Of a stretch of 64,000 bases of DNA, positions 24,248 to 32,627 are shown in pieces. Under the pieces are notes generated by a model. The model was not told the origin of the DNA. It searched no databases and saw only the letters and a list, made by a program, of their open reading frames with translations. Made by a program: the position numbers and the translations under genes. Source of the stretch: Chitinophagaceae bacterium (GTDB lineage: Bacteria; Bacteroidota; Bacteroidia; Chitinophagales; Chitinophagaceae); the NCBI GenBank assembly GCA_019752295.1, contig JAIEMK010000050.1, forward strand, positions 78,569 to 142,568, read 5' to 3'. Position 1 is the stretch's first letter. Every line of letters begins with the position of its first letter.

Positions 24248-25175
24248 CGATATTTTTTGGAGTGATATAAGAAATACCAAAAACAATTCTTTTTAAAAAT
24301 GCAGGAGAAACTATTTGCAAAGTCTTTCCTCCATAATCCCAATAAGTGATGGCAATTTTATCACCTACTTCCCTGATGTCGAGTAAAATCACATAATGTG
24401 TGGGAATCATCAGTTTAACCTTGCTATGATTTTTTTTATAGAGGTCAAGGTTATTTACAAATAGGGCTACTGTTCCTGTTTTAATTCTTTCTGATAGATA
24501 GTCAAATACATCTCTAATATCGGGTCTTATCAGATCCGACCCAACAGCGGTTACCCGGTAATTAAAAAGCTTCCTGATCATCCTGTTGAATTTTCCGAAA
24601 TTAACGGAAGCCCACATGGTATTCTCATTACCGGCATCATAATGTTTATCGAAAAAATTAACGTATCCCTTAAAATGATCGGCAAGGGCAAGAAACCACA
24701 ATTGATCCGCCGGATGCACATCCAATTCGCCTTTAAAACTAAGTGTTCCAGCAGCCTGCATGACTTCTTTTGAGGGTTCGAAATTTTCCTTACCATACTG
24801 TGCTTTCCCCTCACTATATAATTGAAGCATGAATCGCAGATAACCCAAAGGGTCATTGTGTAAGGGTAGATAGGAGAGGGCAGCGTAACCGCAAAAGTTG
24901 GTACTGCTTCCCTCATATAAACTAAGTGGGTGCTCAATATTTTTTTTCAGATTCTGAAGAAAAGCAATGGGATGCACATTGGGCCAGTATTTACTTTGCT
25001 GGAGGTCTGCTTTTTTTTCAATGAATTGGAGTGCATGTATTTGTGTAGTAATACTGCTAGTATCAGAAAATAGGGTAACAGTAGCCATCGCTTTGGGTTG
25101 AATCAACCAAAAAATACAAGTCATTAAAGGGTAGAAGAACCTTGTGATATATTTTTTATGCGTACTCAATAGCAC
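24237..25175 (-). CDS. Exported papain-like cysteine peptidase-like protein
   Basis: A 312-residue protein with a GTG start and an N-terminal signal (about 9-31, ending KAMA). It has the ordered residues of a papain/C39-like fold: N93-F-C95-G-Y-A-A-L as nucleophile helix, T-H260-Y-V-I-L-L as the His strand and Y-W-D280-Y-G-G as the third member. The spacing of 165 residues between Cys and His fits. I cannot place it in a named peptidase family. It is first in a two-gene overlap with the lipoprotein gene. It could be a peptidase, an amidase or a catalytically active toxin-like domain. Confidence 0.55.
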   Translation of the reverse strand: MLLSTHKKYITRFFYPLMTCIFWLIQPKAMATVTLFSDTSSITTQIHALQFIEKKADLQQSKYWPNVHPIAFLQNLKKNIEHPLSLYEGSSTNFCGYAALSYLPLHNDPLGYLRFMLQLYSEGKAQYGKENFEPSKEVMQAAGTLSFKGELDVHPADQLWFLALADHFKGYVNFFDKHYDAGNENTMWASVNFGKFNRMIRKLFNYRVTAVGSDLIRPDIRDVFDYLSERIKTGTVALFVNNLDLYKKNHSKVKLMIPTHYVILLDIREVGDKIAITYWDYGGKTLQIVSPAFLKRIVFGISYITPKNIDAQ

Positions 25176-25215
25176 TCTTGATTTTTAGAAGTTGGCCAAA
25201 GGTATTGCACAAAAT

Positions 25216-25246
25216 AAAAAGACCCGCTTTTTTTGAAGCGGGCCTT
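25216..25246 (-). terminator. Intrinsic terminator of ahcY
   Basis: On the minus strand CCCGCTTC pairs with GAAGCGGG-type arms around an A-run loop and is followed by TCTTTTTATTTT. It lies 20 bp beyond the ahcY stop. Confidence 0.8.
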
Positions 25247-25265
25247 GATGAATAAGTATTGAATA

Positions 25266-26591
25266 TTAATATCTGTAGAAATCGGCTTTAAACGGACCCA
25301 CTTTAGAAATACCCAGGTATTCAGCCTGCACATCAGTCAGTTCATCTAATACTGCACCCACTTTCGCAAGGTGTAAGCGAGCTACTTTCTCATCCAGGTG
25401 TTTAGGCAACACATATACTTTGTTCTCGTAGTTTTGATGGTTGTTCCATAATTCAATCTGAGCAAGTGTTTGGTTAGAGAATGAATTACTCATTACAAAT
25501 GAAGGGTGACCAGTAGCGCAACCCAGATTCACAAGGCGGCCTTCAGCCAATAAGATGATGTCTTTTCCTTCGATGGTATACAAATCAACCTGAGGTTTGA
25601 TGGTGTTTTTGGTTTCGCCATAGTTGTTGTTCAACCAAGCTACATCAATTTCAATATCAAAGTGGCCGATATTACAAACGATCGCTTTATCCTTCATTAA
25701 ACGGAAATGTTTTTCAGTAATCAAATCGCGACAACCTGAAGCGGTAACGATGATATCAGCTTCTTTAACAGCTTCTACCATTGGCTTCACTTCAAATCCT
25801 TCCATTGCAGCTTGTAAAGCACAGATAGGATCGATTTCAGTAACGATAACGCGACAACCGGCGCCTTTCAACGAAAGAGCAGATCCTTTACCCACATCAC
25901 CATATCCACCAACAACAGCAACTTTACCGGCCATCATTACATCGGTAGCTCTGCGAATGGCATCAACCAGCGATTCCTGGCAACCATATTTGTTATCGAA
26001 TTTAGATTTGGTAACAGAATCGTTTACATTAATCGCAGGAATTGGTAATGTGCCTTTTGCCATACGCTCATATAAACGGTGTACACCTGTTGTAGTTTCT
26101 TCAGACAAACCTTTGATATGTTGTACAAACTCGGGATATTTATCAAAAACCATATTGGTTAAATCGCCACCGTCATCCAGAATCATATTCAACGGACGAT
26201 CGGCACCACCAAAAAATAAAGTTTGTTCGATACACCAATCAGCTTCTTCCTGAGTTTGACCCTTCCATGCAAATACACCGATGCCCGCAGCAGCAATTGC
26301 AGCAGCAGCCTGATTTTGTGTAGAGAAGATATTACAAGAACTCCATTTTACTTCAGCGCCCAATGCTACTAAAGTTTCGATCAGTACGGCTGTTTGAATG
26401 GTCATGTGTAAACAACCCGCAATACGCGCACCTTTCAAAGGCTGGCTTGCACCGTATTCGGCACGTAACGACATTAAGCCGGGCATTTCTGCTTCAGCCA
26501 AACGAATTTCTTTGCGGCCCCAAGTGGCCAGACTGATATCAGCTACTTTGTAAGCAAGACTGAAATCGATAGATGTACTAAGAGTTGACAT
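25266..26591 (-). CDS. ahcY: Adenosylhomocysteinase
   Basis: A 441-residue protein of normal length. It hydrolyses S-adenosyl-homocysteine to homocysteine and adenosine, relieving product inhibition of methyltransferases. Visible signatures include [16 protein letters not shown] near the N terminus, the NAD-binding segment [18 protein letters not shown] (about 223-240), [11 protein letters not shown] and the family-specific C-terminal end PFKADFYRY. It is cytoplasmic and forms a tetramer in known cases. Divergent from the Lrp regulator gene over a 118-bp gap with its own TACATTTG promoter box. No riboswitch is visible in this gap. Confidence 0.97.
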   Translation of the reverse strand: MSTLSTSIDFSLAYKVADISLATWGRKEIRLAEAEMPGLMSLRAEYGASQPLKGARIAGCLHMTIQTAVLIETLVALGAEVKWSSCNIFSTQNQAAAAIAAAGIGVFAWKGQTQEEADWCIEQTLFFGGADRPLNMILDDGGDLTNMVFDKYPEFVQHIKGLSEETTTGVHRLYERMAKGTLPIPAINVNDSVTKSKFDNKYGCQESLVDAIRRATDVMMAGKVAVVGGYGDVGKGSALSLKGAGCRVIVTEIDPICALQAAMEGFEVKPMVEAVKEADIIVTASGCRDLITEKHFRLMKDKAIVCNIGHFDIEIDVAWLNNNYGETKNTIKPQVDLYTIEGKDIILLAEGRLVNLGCATGHPSFVMSNSFSNQTLAQIELWNNHQNYENKVYVLPKHLDEKVARLHLAKVGAVLDELTDVQAEYLGISKVGPFKADFYRY

Positions 26592-26610
26592 AGTTTGTTT
26601 TTTATGAACG

Positions 26611-26618
26611 CAAATGTA
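26611..26618 (-). promoter_or_regulatory. -7 promoter box TACATTTG of ahcY
   Basis: An exact TAnnTTTG match 19 bp upstream of the ahcY ATG. The predicted leader is about 13 nt. It is not in the region predicted for the divergent Lrp gene. Confidence 0.5.
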
Positions 26619-26709
26619 TAGTGATAGAATAGATAACCAGTTGTTTGCTTATTTTTTAGTAAATAATTATATTTTTTGAGTAATTTGTAGCATAAATAAT
26701 CATAAAGAG

Positions 26710-27210
26710 ATGGCAAAAGCGATAAAAATAGCTGATTCTGCTACCATGCATTTGGAATTGGATACCAAGGATCTGGCTATCCTGCGGTTATTGCAGCAAA
26801 ATGCGCGTGCAACCGTAAAGGAAATTGCGGATAAAGTACACCTTAGTACTACCCCTGTTCACGAGCGGATTAAGAGGATGGAAGAGTCGGGGGTGATTAA
26901 ACAATATGCCACGCTAGTAGATCATACCAAAGTTAAAAAGGGGTTGATGGTGATCTGCTATGTTTCTTTAAAGCAGCACAATAAAAGTGCTGGTGCAAAA
27001 TTTATCAAGAGCATTCAGGAAATGAACGAAGTAATTGAATGTTATAATATTTCGGGCGAATTTGATTTTATGTTGAAAGTGGTAGAAGAGAGCATGGATG
27101 CTTATTACGATTTTCACGTTAACAAATTAAGCCAGGCCGAAAACATCGGCCACGTGCAAAGTGTATTTGTAATGGGTATTATTAAGCAAACACATTTGCT
27201 GGTGCACTAG
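26710..27210 (+). CDS. Lrp/AsnC-family transcriptional regulator
   Basis: A 166-residue protein. An N-terminal winged helix-turn-helix (about 17-75, DLAILRLLQQNARATVKEIADKVHLSTTPVHERIKRMEESGVI) is followed by the RAM/AsnC effector domain (about 80-160) ending GHVQSVFVMGIIKQTHLLVH. Regulators of this family sense amino acids as octamers. Here an N-terminal extension of about 15 residues precedes the HTH. Its divergence from ahcY makes that gene and itself plausible targets. This is inference only. Confidence 0.9.
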   Translation: MAKAIKIADSATMHLELDTKDLAILRLLQQNARATVKEIADKVHLSTTPVHERIKRMEESGVIKQYATLVDHTKVKKGLMVICYVSLKQHNKSAGAKFIKSIQEMNEVIECYNISGEFDFMLKVVEESMDAYYDFHVNKLSQAENIGHVQSVFVMGIIKQTHLLVH

Positions 27211-27848
27211 GAAGGTTGCTTCACCAATTTTGTTTTCTTCTTCTCAATAAATTTCTTGTTCAACCAATTTGTAAGGCAGGCACTGCCTCCGCCTACAATG
27301 GCACCAATGATTACGTCGGAAGGGTAGTGCTGACCCAAATATAGTCGGCTATAACCCACAGCGCTTGCCCAGGTAAATGCGGGCACAGCTACATACCATT
27401 TTGGATAAGCCAAATAAATAGAAGTGGCAGTAGTAAATGCAAATGCGGTATGGCCCGAAGGCAGCGACTGTCCGGTTTCTTTGATTTCGTTTGGAAATAC
27501 GTCGAGCGGATACTTTACAAATGGGCGATCGCGATTGATCGCAATTTTCATACCCTCTGAAATAACTGCCGTAATCAATAAACTTCCTGCAACTTTAAAT
27601 GCATTCTTCTTCAACTTTTCGTCGTGATTGATTAGCGATACAGCAAACATGCTAATCGGTGCAGCCACGCAAAGTGGTTCGGCTGTAGACGAAATATTTT
27701 TCCATACACTACTATTGGGATTCGGAGGATTGATCTGCTTCAATAAATTGATATCCAAGTTCTGTGCGTTCAAATAATTACTAAACAAAACACCGGCAAC
27801 AAATAAAAAACCAACTGAAACCAATTTTGAAAACTTCTTCATGAGCAT
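27207..27848 (-). CDS. PAP2-family membrane-associated phosphatase
   Basis: A 213-residue protein with the three PAP2 motifs in order: K-I-A-I-N-R-D-R-P, P-S-G-H-T-A-F-A-F and S-R-L-Y-L-G-Q-H-Y-P-S-D. It has several hydrophobic segments and an N-terminal membrane/signal segment. Family enzymes dephosphorylate lipid phosphates such as undecaprenyl pyrophosphate or phosphatidic acid. Its last codons overlap the convergent Lrp gene: the palindrome CTAG supplies the TAG stop on both strands. No separate terminator is possible in between. Confidence 0.85.
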   Translation of the reverse strand: MLMKKFSKLVSVGFLFVAGVLFSNYLNAQNLDINLLKQINPPNPNSSVWKNISSTAEPLCVAAPISMFAVSLINHDEKLKKNAFKVAGSLLITAVISEGMKIAINRDRPFVKYPLDVFPNEIKETGQSLPSGHTAFAFTTATSIYLAYPKWYVAVPAFTWASAVGYSRLYLGQHYPSDVIIGAIVGGGSACLTNWLNKKFIEKKKTKLVKQPS

Positions 27849-27872
27849 TTTTATTTTTTCTTTTATCGAGGC

Positions 27873-27925
27873 TGTTTTTATGGCACGCGGATGACGCAGA
27901 TAAAACAGATTGACACAGATCTTTT
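27873..27925. repeat. Dispersed repeat with GCGTCATCC core, copy 2 (inverted), with partial TCAAAA tract beside it
   Basis: Inverted copy of the 2200-2252 repeat, with the same 18-base core and similar flanks. It is followed directly (27926-27955, read on the minus strand) by a partial TCAAAA-type tract that runs to the end of the valS coding region. Confidence 0.7.
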
Positions 27926-27947
27926 TTGAATTTTGAATTTTGACTTT

Positions 27948-30578
27948 TTAATTTAGATTACCCAAACTCTCTTCAATGGTTTTGATGCGCGCTGCGGCGT
28001 CGCTTTGTTTTTTTCTTTCTAGCTCCACTACTTCGGGTTTCGCATTTTGTACAAAGCGCTCGTTCGATAATTTAATGGTAACACTATGCAGGAACTTGGT
28101 TTGGTATTCCAGGTCTTTCAACAATTCGGCTTTTAAAGTGGTAGCGTCCAATACTTTTTCTGTTTCGATAAAGAACTTGTCTTTTTCGATGGCTACTACA
28201 ATGCTATTTGCAATGGCTTCTTTTGTAAAGCTGGTCTGCTCTGCATTTACCTGCTTAGCCAGAATTTTTTCGATGGCCTGATAATCCGAAATATTTTCTG
28301 TTTGAATATGCAGTTTGATGCTGTCTTTTGGTTTTAGTTGATTTTTATTCCTTGCATCTCTCAATGCAGAAATCACATTCTTTAATAGCTCGCCCGCAGC
28401 AGTAACCGCAATGTTTGCTTCTTTTACCGGTTGATTTTGTTTTACACAAAGGTCATCGCTCTGCTCATTCAACAAGTGATAAATCTCTTCGGTAATAAAC
28501 GGCATGAAGGGATGTAATAACTGCATCAGCTCTTCGAAATAAACAACTGTTTTTTGATAAACTGCAGCATCTATCGGTTGTTCAAAACCGGGCTTGATCC
28601 ATTCGAGATACCAGCTACAGAAGTCATCCCAGATCAACGAATAAATAATCTTTAATGCTTCGCTCAAACGGAATTGCTGCATCAGAATTTCAACTTCTGC
28701 TTTTACAGTGTTTAATCTGTTTTCAAACCAATTAATTGCAAAATCATTTTTTAAATCTGTATTTAAATTGCTCTGACGGGCCTCCCACATTTTCAGCAGC
28801 TTCAATGCATTCCACAATTTGTTATTGAAATTTCTTCCTTGCTCTAAAGATGATTCATCAAACAATAAATCGTTCCCTGCCGGTGAAGCAATCATAATCC
28901 CAAATCGAACCGCATCAGCACCGTATTGGTCAATCAATCCGAGTAAGTCGGGTGAATTGCCCAAACTCTTACTCATTTTTCTGCCCTGCTTATCGCGCAC
29001 GATACCTGTAAAATATACATCGCTGAAAGGCTTCCCCCCTTGGTATTCGTATCCCGCCATAATCATACGAGCCACCCAAAAGAAAATAATTTCAGGTGCT
29101 GTAACCAGTGTATTAGTAGGATAATAATATTTCACTTCTGCATTACCCGGATCAGATAATCCCTTGAATACTTCAAAAGGCCATAACCAACTCGAGAACC
29201 AGGTATCCAAACAGTCTTCATCCTGCCTGATCTCTTCAATTTTAACTTTTGAATTTTGACTTTTGAATTTTTCAAAAGCTTCTTCTTTTGAAAGTGCAAC
29301 AACAAATGCTCCATCGGGAGTATAATATGCAGGTATACGATGTCCCCACCACAACTGGCGACTAATACACCAGTCCTTGATATTCTCCATCCAATGGCGA
29401 TAGAGGTTCTTGAATTTTGCAGGATGAAAATTAATCTCATCATCCATCACTGCCTTCAAAGCGGGCTCAGATATAGCTTTCATACTTACCCACCATTGTA
29501 AACTCAATCTTGATTCTACAACTGCATCGGTTCTTTCGCTAAAGCCTACCTGATTGGTATAATCTTCGATCTTCACTAGGTTGCCGGCAGCTTCCAGTTT
29601 TGGTATAATTTGTTTGCGTACTTCAAAACGATCTTGCCCCACAAAAATCTGTGCAGCTTCGCTCATAGTACCGTCGTCATTCATTGTATCAATGATCTCT
29701 AACTGGTATTTCTGGCCCAATTGATAGTCGTTGATATCGTGTGCCGGAGTAACTTTTAAAGCACCGGTACCAAAATCAATTTCAACATATTCATCAGGGA
29801 TAATCGGAATCCTTCGGTTAATCAGGGGCACATAAGCAAATTTGCCGTGCAGGTGTTTGAATCTTGCATCGTTAGGGTTCACGCAAATAGCAGTATCTCC
29901 CATAATGGTTTCGGGGCGAACCGTTGCAATGGTAATAAATTCGTGATGCGATTCTGATCCCGTATCAATGCGATAGCGGATATAGTAGAGTTTGCTTTGT
30001 ACTTCTTTATAAATTACCTCCTCATCGCTTAAAGCAGTTTTTGCCCGTACATCCCAATTAATCATTCGCTTACCGCGATAGATATGACCTTTATTATACA
30101 GGTCGTTAAAGACCTTGATTACCGATGTATAATAGTCAGGATCCATGGTGAAAGAAGTTCTGTCCCAATCCAGGCTGCATCCCAGTTTCCGCAACTGTTG
30201 CAAAATAATACCGCCATATTTTTCCTTCCATTCCCAGGCATAGCTTAGAAATTCATCCCTGCTCAACGACGATTTAGCGATTCCTCTTTCGCGCAGCATG
30301 GCTACCACTTTAGCTTCGGTAGCTATCGAAGCGTGGTCGGTACCGGGTACCCAGCAGGCATTTTTTCCTGTCATGCGAGCCCTTCGCACCAGAATATCTT
30401 GGATAGAATTATTTAAACAATGCCCCATATGCAACACGCCTGTTACATTGGGTGGGGGAATAACAACAGTATAGGGATCGCGCTCATCGGGTTTACTACT
30501 GAAATAACCCTTTTCGAGCCAATGGGCATACCATTTTGTTTCAACTTCTGTAGGAATGTAGTTCTTGCTCAGTTCCAT
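27948..30578 (-). CDS. valS: Valine--tRNA ligase
   Basis: An 876-residue class I synthetase that charges tRNA-Val. It has the HIGH-type motif H50-M-G-H53 in NVTGVLHMGH, the editing domain (for example TVRPETIMGDTAICVNP), the catalytic signature K534-M-S-K-S538, the DIRQDEDxLDTWFSSWLWPFEVF-type segment in the catalytic core and a C-terminal coiled-coil arm with the ERKKQSDAAAR region. The length is normal. At about residues 437-449 its coding sequence (29234-29266) matches the dispersed TCAAAA intergenic repeat in 32 of 33 bases and encodes a Lys/Ser/Gln/Asn-rich surface segment just before the conserved RQDED. Confidence 0.97.
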   Translation of the reverse strand: MELSKNYIPTEVETKWYAHWLEKGYFSSKPDERDPYTVVIPPPNVTGVLHMGHCLNNSIQDILVRRARMTGKNACWVPGTDHASIATEAKVVAMLRERGIAKSSLSRDEFLSYAWEWKEKYGGIILQQLRKLGCSLDWDRTSFTMDPDYYTSVIKVFNDLYNKGHIYRGKRMINWDVRAKTALSDEEVIYKEVQSKLYYIRYRIDTGSESHHEFITIATVRPETIMGDTAICVNPNDARFKHLHGKFAYVPLINRRIPIIPDEYVEIDFGTGALKVTPAHDINDYQLGQKYQLEIIDTMNDDGTMSEAAQIFVGQDRFEVRKQIIPKLEAAGNLVKIEDYTNQVGFSERTDAVVESRLSLQWWVSMKAISEPALKAVMDDEINFHPAKFKNLYRHWMENIKDWCISRQLWWGHRIPAYYTPDGAFVVALSKEEAFEKFKSQNSKVKIEEIRQDEDCLDTWFSSWLWPFEVFKGLSDPGNAEVKYYYPTNTLVTAPEIIFFWVARMIMAGYEYQGGKPFSDVYFTGIVRDKQGRKMSKSLGNSPDLLGLIDQYGADAVRFGIMIASPAGNDLLFDESSLEQGRNFNNKLWNALKLLKMWEARQSNLNTDLKNDFAINWFENRLNTVKAEVEILMQQFRLSEALKIIYSLIWDDFCSWYLEWIKPGFEQPIDAAVYQKTVVYFEELMQLLHPFMPFITEEIYHLLNEQSDDLCVKQNQPVKEANIAVTAAGELLKNVISALRDARNKNQLKPKDSIKLHIQTENISDYQAIEKILAKQVNAEQTSFTKEAIANSIVVAIEKDKFFIETEKVLDATTLKAELLKDLEYQTKFLHSVTIKLSNERFVQNAKPEVVELERKKQSDAAARIKTIEESLGNLN

Positions 30579-30690
30579 GCTTGCACCTGCTTTTTAATAG
30601 GTTGCAAAAGTAAGGAAAAGCCGGGTGGGGGAAAAGGAAAGTCTGCTGTAGCTCAGACTTTTAAAAGGATTTGCTCCGTACGGACAATTA

Positions 30691-30936
30691 TTACCAGACT
30701 AATCTGCTTTCGTTAACTTCCAGAATAGTATTGTTGGTATTGGTATTTGTCTGCAAAGCAGGCGGGTTTTCAAGAAAGCTATTATTCACTACGCCTGCAC
30801 TTATCAACCCCATCGCCGAACCACATTTTTTACCGGTTTTCTCCACTCCGGTACAAATAGTATGGATGGCTTTTTGACGATTACCGGAGCAGGCGGTAAA
30901 TACTACAATTAGCAGGATGAGTAAAATGGGTTTCAT
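30691..30936 (-). CDS. Small lipoprotein, unknown
   Basis: An 81-residue protein from the ATG at 30936, chosen because it begins directly with the hydrophobic lipoprotein signal ending VVFTAC. The mature part is about 63 residues and carries two further cysteines (HTICTG and KKCGSAMGL) that could form a disulfide. It has no recognisable domain. It lies 112 bp from the valS start on the same strand. It is short but plausible because the lipobox is intact and the codon use resembles its neighbours. Confidence 0.55.
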   Translation of the reverse strand: MKPILLILLIVVFTACSGNRQKAIHTICTGVEKTGKKCGSAMGLISAGVVNNSFLENPPALQTNTNTNNTILEVNESRLVW

Positions 30937-31197
30937 AAAGCTTGTTTGGTATCGCAAAATTAACAGGATAATTTAATCTAATGTGTTAAGGAATGTTAAT
31001 TATAGCTAACGTTTCAAAAAATAAAATGTTACAGATACTAATTATTTTATAGGTAAGTAGCGATTAAGCGTTTTTTATTACAGATCCTGCTTCGAATTTT
31101 CTTAGTTTTAATTATTGAGAATAGTTCTAACCTGAAGAAGATTAGTTTTGGTGTTGGACTAATAAATTGCCGGTCGGACTGAAATTTTAAATTGTTT

Positions 31198-32511
31198 ATG
31201 CGGTTTGCAGTAGTAGATATAGAAACAACAGGCGGGTTCCCGGAGCAACACGGCATTACAGAAATTGCAATTGTGTTAATGGATGGAAACGAAATCGAAG
31301 GAAAGTTCTCTACTTTGGTAAACCCGCATCAACCCATTCCGCCCTTTATTGCAAACATGACGGGCATCTCAGATGAGATGGTTTCCAAAGCACCTTCTTT
31401 TGAAGCAGTAGCGGAAAAAATATATCAGTTATTGCAGGACAGAATATTTGTTGCACACAATGTAAATTTCGATTTCTCTTTTGTAAAATATCATCTGCAG
31501 TCGGCCGGGCATCATTTACAGTCGCCCAAAATTTGCACCATTCGAATGAGCAGAAAAGTATTTCCGGGGTTTCGAAAATATGGGTTGGGGCATCTGACAA
31601 GGGAATTGGGTATTCGGATCGAAGGCCGGCACCGGGCTGGTGGAGACGCGCTGGCAACTGCACAAGTGCTGCAATTGATTATGGAAAAAGACGGGATGCA
31701 TGTAATAAAAGACATGCTGAAAAAAGAAAACCGTTTACAAATACTCCCGCCAAATTTGCCGGGGCAACAAGTGAAAGATTTGCCTAAAGAACCGGGCGTA
31801 TATTATTTTAAAGACCAGAAAGAGAAAGTGATTTATGTGGGTAAGGCCAAGAATTTACAGAAGAGGGTAGTAAGCCATTTTACAGGGCTCGATATTAGTA
31901 AAAAACGACAGGAATTTTTACGCAATATTTATTCTATCAGTTATAAGATTTGCCCCACCGAATTTGCCGCATCTTTATTGGAAAGTGTGGAGATAAAAAG
32001 ATTATGGCCCATTCATAATAAAAGTCAGAAGCGTTACGAGCAATTGTGGGGAATATATCATTTTGAAGATAGCAGGGGATTTTTAAGACTCGCTATCGAT
32101 AAAAAACAAAAGCATACACAACCAGTTGCAAGTTTTTCGTTGCTTACAGATGCACATAGAATGTTGTGGAAACTGGTGCGCGATTTTAAATTGCACCCTG
32201 TTCTTTGTTTCTTAGACCAAACTGCAATCGAAACCTATCCTGATGCAGATGAATATAATATGGCAGTTCTCTCTGCGATACATTGGATCCAATCAAAAAA
32301 AGAAACTTACCTGATTCGTGAAAAAAATAATTGCGTTTTAGTGGAAGAAGGAAGATTTTATGGAATGGGGGCGATCGATCATCAAATGGAAATGACGGAA
32401 TTGGAAACCATTAAATCGATGCTGACCGAATATCCAGAAAATGAAGTGATCAAATCTATGATCAGGAATTTTATAGAAAGGAATCCTGCCAAAGTAATTC
32501 AAATTGCATAA
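31198..32511 (+). CDS. DEDDh exonuclease fused to GIY-YIG nuclease domain
   Basis: A 437-residue protein from the ATG at 31198. An N-terminal DnaQ-like DEDDh 3'-5' exonuclease (about 1-165) has D7-I-E9-T-T-G, N-V-N-F-D and H-R-A-G-G-D-A, containing the four acidic residues and the histidine. It is followed by a UvrC-type GIY-YIG domain (about 195-280, GVYYFKDQKEKVIYVGKAKNLQKRV). The C-terminal 150 residues are not assigned. This two-nuclease architecture is known in Bacteroidota and Firmicutes and is thought to act in DNA repair, related to the Cho/UvrC incision nuclease. The partner UvrAB genes are not here. Confidence 0.9.
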   Translation: MRFAVVDIETTGGFPEQHGITEIAIVLMDGNEIEGKFSTLVNPHQPIPPFIANMTGISDEMVSKAPSFEAVAEKIYQLLQDRIFVAHNVNFDFSFVKYHLQSAGHHLQSPKICTIRMSRKVFPGFRKYGLGHLTRELGIRIEGRHRAGGDALATAQVLQLIMEKDGMHVIKDMLKKENRLQILPPNLPGQQVKDLPKEPGVYYFKDQKEKVIYVGKAKNLQKRVVSHFTGLDISKKRQEFLRNIYSISYKICPTEFAASLLESVEIKRLWPIHNKSQKRYEQLWGIYHFEDSRGFLRLAIDKKQKHTQPVASFSLLTDAHRMLWKLVRDFKLHPVLCFLDQTAIETYPDADEYNMAVLSAIHWIQSKKETYLIREKNNCVLVEEGRFYGMGAIDHQMEMTELETIKSMLTEYPENEVIKSMIRNFIERNPAKVIQIA

Positions 32512-32527
32512 GATATTAACATTTCAA

Positions 32528-32556
32528 CCACAAACAATTTGTGGGTATTTTCTATT
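32528..32556 (+). terminator. Possible terminator after the exonuclease/GIY-YIG gene
   Basis: CCACAAA and TTTGTGG form a 7-bp stem with a CAA loop, followed by a T-rich run (TATTTTCTATTTTTT). A weak but plausible terminator in the 116-bp gap before tex. Confidence 0.5.
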
Positions 32557-32627
32557 TTTTGTTTTCCTAACCAGCCATTACATTCGCATCCCAAAAAATG
32601 TTTCATCTTTTGTTAATCTAATTTTTT

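Noticed and set aside
25624..26253. 209-residue open frame on the plus strand opposite ahcY
   Set aside because: It is an antisense shadow of the well-conserved ahcY reading frame, with no recognisable protein features.
26592..26709. SAM or SAH riboswitch before ahcY
   Set aside because: The 118-bp gap shows no conserved helices of the known classes and holds divergent promoters.
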